From Gaoshiqia sp050298035 (GTDB lineage: Bacteria > Bacteroidota > Bacteroidia > Bacteroidales > Prolixibacteraceae): DNA of 7,520 bases. Shown in pieces: positions 6,262 through 7,520 of this stretch; position 1 is the stretch's first letter, and every line of letters begins with the position of its first letter. The notes beneath the pieces were generated by a model that saw only the letters and a program-made list of their open reading frames with translations, was not told the origin of the DNA and searched no databases. The stretch is taken from NCBI GenBank assembly GCA_050298035.1, contig JBNKTK010000155.1, positions 1-7,520 of the forward strand, read 5' to 3'. The position numbers were made by a program, and so were the translations under genes.

Positions 6262-6300
6262 TAAAAAAGAGATACGTCACTGCGACGTATCTCTTTTTTA
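6262..6300. terminator. Bidirectional intrinsic terminator between hutH and the convergent operon
   Basis: A perfect 17-bp inverted repeat (6262-6278 with 6284-6300) surrounds a five-base loop (actgc). The central ten pairs are mixed sequence (gagatacgtc/gacgtatctc), and the outer part is six A residues opposite six T residues. Each strand therefore shows a hairpin followed by a T tract. It begins eight bases after the hutH stop and ends 25 bases from the stop of the minus-strand gene, so it serves both. Confidence 0.93.
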
Positions 6301-6325
6301 TGTCTTTTGGATACCCTCTTTCTTT

Positions 6326-6787
6326 TTATTCTTCATCTTTCTCGTTGCGTTCCTTCTGCCTGAACTCCCGGATCATCTTAAACCGGAATTCATTTTCAAT
6401 TTGACCTAAAATGACGACTTTTTTTGCGGGCAGTACTTTCAGGAATTTTTCGTGGTACGTTTTCAATAAATCAGATTCTTTCACGTACTGGTCAATGATT
6501 TCGTAGCTCAGCTTTTTGAATTCATTTTCCGAAAATTTGTCGTAATTGTTTTTTACCTTTTCTTCCAGTTCACGGCGCTTTTGGTGGGTTTCAAAACGCT
6601 TCTGGTCGAATTCATTATAAATAGGCCAGAATTTTTGAGCCTCTTCGGGAGTCAGCTCCAGTTTATCCGTCATGAAGGAAATCTTCATCGACTTATATTT
6701 TTCAAAATTATCGTGACGCCCGCGCGGTTGGGCAAAAATAGTTGTGCAGATGAAAAATAGTCCGAGTATGAGTGTTAGCTTTTTCAT
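6326..6787 (-). CDS. Spy/CpxP-like periplasmic protein of the sigma-factor operon
   Basis: This 153-residue protein has a clear Sec signal peptide: MKK, a hydrophobic core to about residue 18, and a signal peptidase I site near Ala19-Gln20. The mature protein is almost entirely charged and helical. It carries the segment KLELTPEEAQKFWPIYNEF (42-60), related to the LTxxQ motif of Spy/CpxP/CnrX-type periplasmic proteins, followed by Lys/Glu/Arg-rich helices to the C-terminus. In proteobacteria such proteins act as ATP-independent chaperones or stress sensors in the periplasm. In Bacteroidota, homologues often sit next to ECF sigma genes, as here, but the exact job is not established. It is the last gene of the minus-strand operon, starting only six bases after the upstream membrane-protein gene and ending just before the bidirectional terminator. 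The single LTPEEAQ copy and short length fit the Bacteroidota version. Family call moderately sure; function inferred. Confidence 0.8.
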   Translation of the reverse strand: MKKLTLILGLFFICTTIFAQPRGRHDNFEKYKSMKISFMTDKLELTPEEAQKFWPIYNEFDQKRFETHQKRRELEEKVKNNYDKFSENEFKKLSYEIIDQYVKESDLLKTYHEKFLKVLPAKKVVILGQIENEFRFKMIREFRQKERNEKDEE

Positions 6788-6793
6788 ATCCGT

Positions 6794-7240
6794 TTAATTA
6801 ATGATTTCAGCGTAAATTTCGTAATCGTTCAATTCGTCCGACAGATAATTTATGATCTCATCGGAATTAAGTTCATGATTGTTCTCCGGTGTTGTCAGCA
6901 CCTGGAAGAACATATTGTCGTCTATAAATGTTGAGTTCGTAATAAATTCTTCTTCGCCTGAAAAATTTTCGTTTTGTTCCTGCCGGGCGGTGTACCATGG
7001 TACTATCCGGCTTATCGGGTAATAAATAAGCAGTATGGCCAGTGCAAAGCTGGCTGCCAGTCCCAGCAACGGCTTGACCAGTTGAATAACCTTCTGCCTG
7101 GAAGTCTTTATGGTTTCTTCATCCTCAATTCTTGCTTCAATCCGGTCTTCCAGCATTTCAAAGTAGCCCTCGGGTACTTCGAACGGGTTGCCCTTCGGGA
7201 ACTTGTGACTATCTGCAAATATGTTTTCCTTTTCTTTCAT
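6794..7240 (-). CDS. Single-pass membrane protein, probable anti-sigma factor
   Basis: This 148-residue protein has a hydrophilic N-terminal part (1-52) with the segment NPFEVPEGYFEMLEDRIEARI (18-38). One strongly hydrophobic segment (about 55-74, LLGLAASFALAILLIYY) follows. The outer part is acidic (about 85-148) and ends in a DEIINYLSDELNDYEIYAEIIN-type helix. There is no signal peptide, so the expected topology is N-terminus in the cytoplasm and C-terminus in the periplasm. The gene lies between an ECF sigma gene (57 bases upstream) and a Spy-like gene (six bases downstream), which is the usual place for an anti-sigma factor in this phylum. Proteins with 'NPF.VPEGYF' and one membrane segment are common there next to sigma genes. 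I see no zinc-binding HxxxCxxC motif, so it is not a ZAS-type anti-sigma factor. The regulatory role is inferred from context and architecture, not from a diagnostic motif. Confidence 0.72.
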   Translation of the reverse strand: MKEKENIFADSHKFPKGNPFEVPEGYFEMLEDRIEARIEDEETIKTSRQKVIQLVKPLLGLAASFALAILLIYYPISRIVPWYTARQEQNENFSGEEEFITNSTFIDDNMFFQVLTTPENNHELNSDEIINYLSDELNDYEIYAEIIN

Positions 7241-7282
7241 GTCTTTTCTTTGACTGATTAAGTTCTTAAAAGTTTAAATGCC

Positions 7283-7297
7283 AAGATTGTCAATCTT
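7283..7297. repeat. Inverted repeat directly after the sigma-factor stop
   Basis: aagattg (7283-7289) and caatctt (7291-7297) form a perfect seven-base inverted repeat with a single central base, directly abutting the sigma-factor stop codon. It lies in the 57-base gap before the membrane-protein gene. It could be a small binding site or an RNA hairpin that tunes expression between the genes. No T tract follows on the minus strand, so it is not a terminator. Confidence 0.35.
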
Positions 7298-7520
7298 TTA
7301 TTCAGTTGATTTCAAATAGTCTTCAATTTTTCGAACAGCATGATGATATGACGCTTTCAGGGCGCCGGCTGATGTGTCAAGTATTTTCTCCATGTCCAGG
7401 TACTTTATTTCATCAAAATAGCGCATGTTAAAAACCAGCCGTTGTTTTTCCGGCAACATGGCAATGGCTTCCTGTAGTTTTCGCTGAATGTCATCTCCGT
7501 TGAAATAAGTGTCTGTCTGT
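7298..7520 (-). CDS. ECF-type RNA polymerase sigma factor, C-terminal part (5' end outside window)
   Basis: The minus strand is open from the window edge to TAA at 7298-7300 and gives 73 residues. The sequence matches sigma-70 region 4. A helix with the wording LQEAIAMLPEKQRLVFNMRYFDE (14-36 of the visible part) is the 'LP.KQR.VF.LRYF' hallmark of ECF sigma factors. The helix-turn-helix YLDMEKILDTSAGALKASYHHAVRKIEDYL (40-69) recognises the -35 region of target promoters. In the second helix, 'SAGALKASYHHAVRKI' corresponds to the common 'S.GTVKS.L..A...L' pattern. Region 2 lies to the right of the window. It is the first visible gene of the minus-strand operon, followed by the probable anti-sigma factor and the Spy-like protein. 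In such modules the sigma factor normally drives its own operon, but the promoter is outside the window. Confidence 0.9.
   Translation of the reverse strand, partial: QTDTYFNGDDIQRKLQEAIAMLPEKQRLVFNMRYFDEIKYLDMEKILDTSAGALKASYHHAVRKIEDYLKSTE

Noticed and set aside
6974..7261. 95-residue plus-strand frame opposite the probable anti-sigma gene
   Set aside because: It is antisense to a gene with clear family wording and operon spacing, and has no domain of its own.
1..7520. Mobile element, CRISPR, tRNA or defence system
   Set aside because: I saw no transposase, integrase, direct-repeat array, cloverleaf or nuclease-type gene; all genes have ordinary chromosomal family assignments or are simple secreted or membrane proteins.

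Overview
The window looks like ordinary chromosomal sequence from a member of the Bacteroidota. Three lines of evidence support this: promoter candidates of the TTG / TAnnTTTG type rather than TTGACA/TATAAT, weak or absent Shine-Dalgarno sequences, and protein types common in that phylum (a ~450-residue HisRS, an ECF sigma / membrane protein / Spy-like periplasmic protein cluster, and a secreted protein with a 'YDENGNLIRYDS' segment). The proteins look most like those of marine or sediment Bacteroidales/Marinilabiliales relatives, but that finer placement is an impression. I see no phage, insertion sequence, CRISPR array, tRNA or rRNA. No gene-free stretch exceeds 300 bases.

Layout, left to right. 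(1) The 3' end of ettA, an ABC-F translation factor, enters from the left edge and ends in a clear intrinsic terminator. (2) A plus-strand gene encodes a secreted, Met/Phe/acid-rich protein of unknown function. (3) A promoter candidate starts a probable two-gene unit: an MgtC/SapB-DUF4010 multi-pass membrane protein and a small DUF4870 membrane protein. (4) hisS follows behind its own promoter candidate. (5) After 178 bases containing two hairpins comes hutH. (6) A perfect 17-bp stem-loop with A and T tracts on its flanks separates hutH from a convergent minus-strand operon. (7) That operon, read right to left, holds the C-terminal end of an ECF-type sigma factor (cut by the window edge), a single-pass membrane protein that is probably its anti-sigma factor, and a Spy/CpxP-like periplasmic protein.

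How the genes work together. hisS and hutH are neighbours acting on the same amino acid: one charges tRNA with histidine, the other deaminates it to urocanate. The rest of the hut pathway is not in view. The minus-strand operon has the architecture of an envelope-stress sigma module. The remaining genes are a translation factor and membrane or secreted proteins without an evident shared pathway.

I did not find a convincing new system. The more interesting small-scale signals are a Met-His-stop mini-ORF just ahead of hisS, an 11-bp hairpin in the gap before hutH, and the sigma/anti-sigma/Spy-like module. The first two could be chance.
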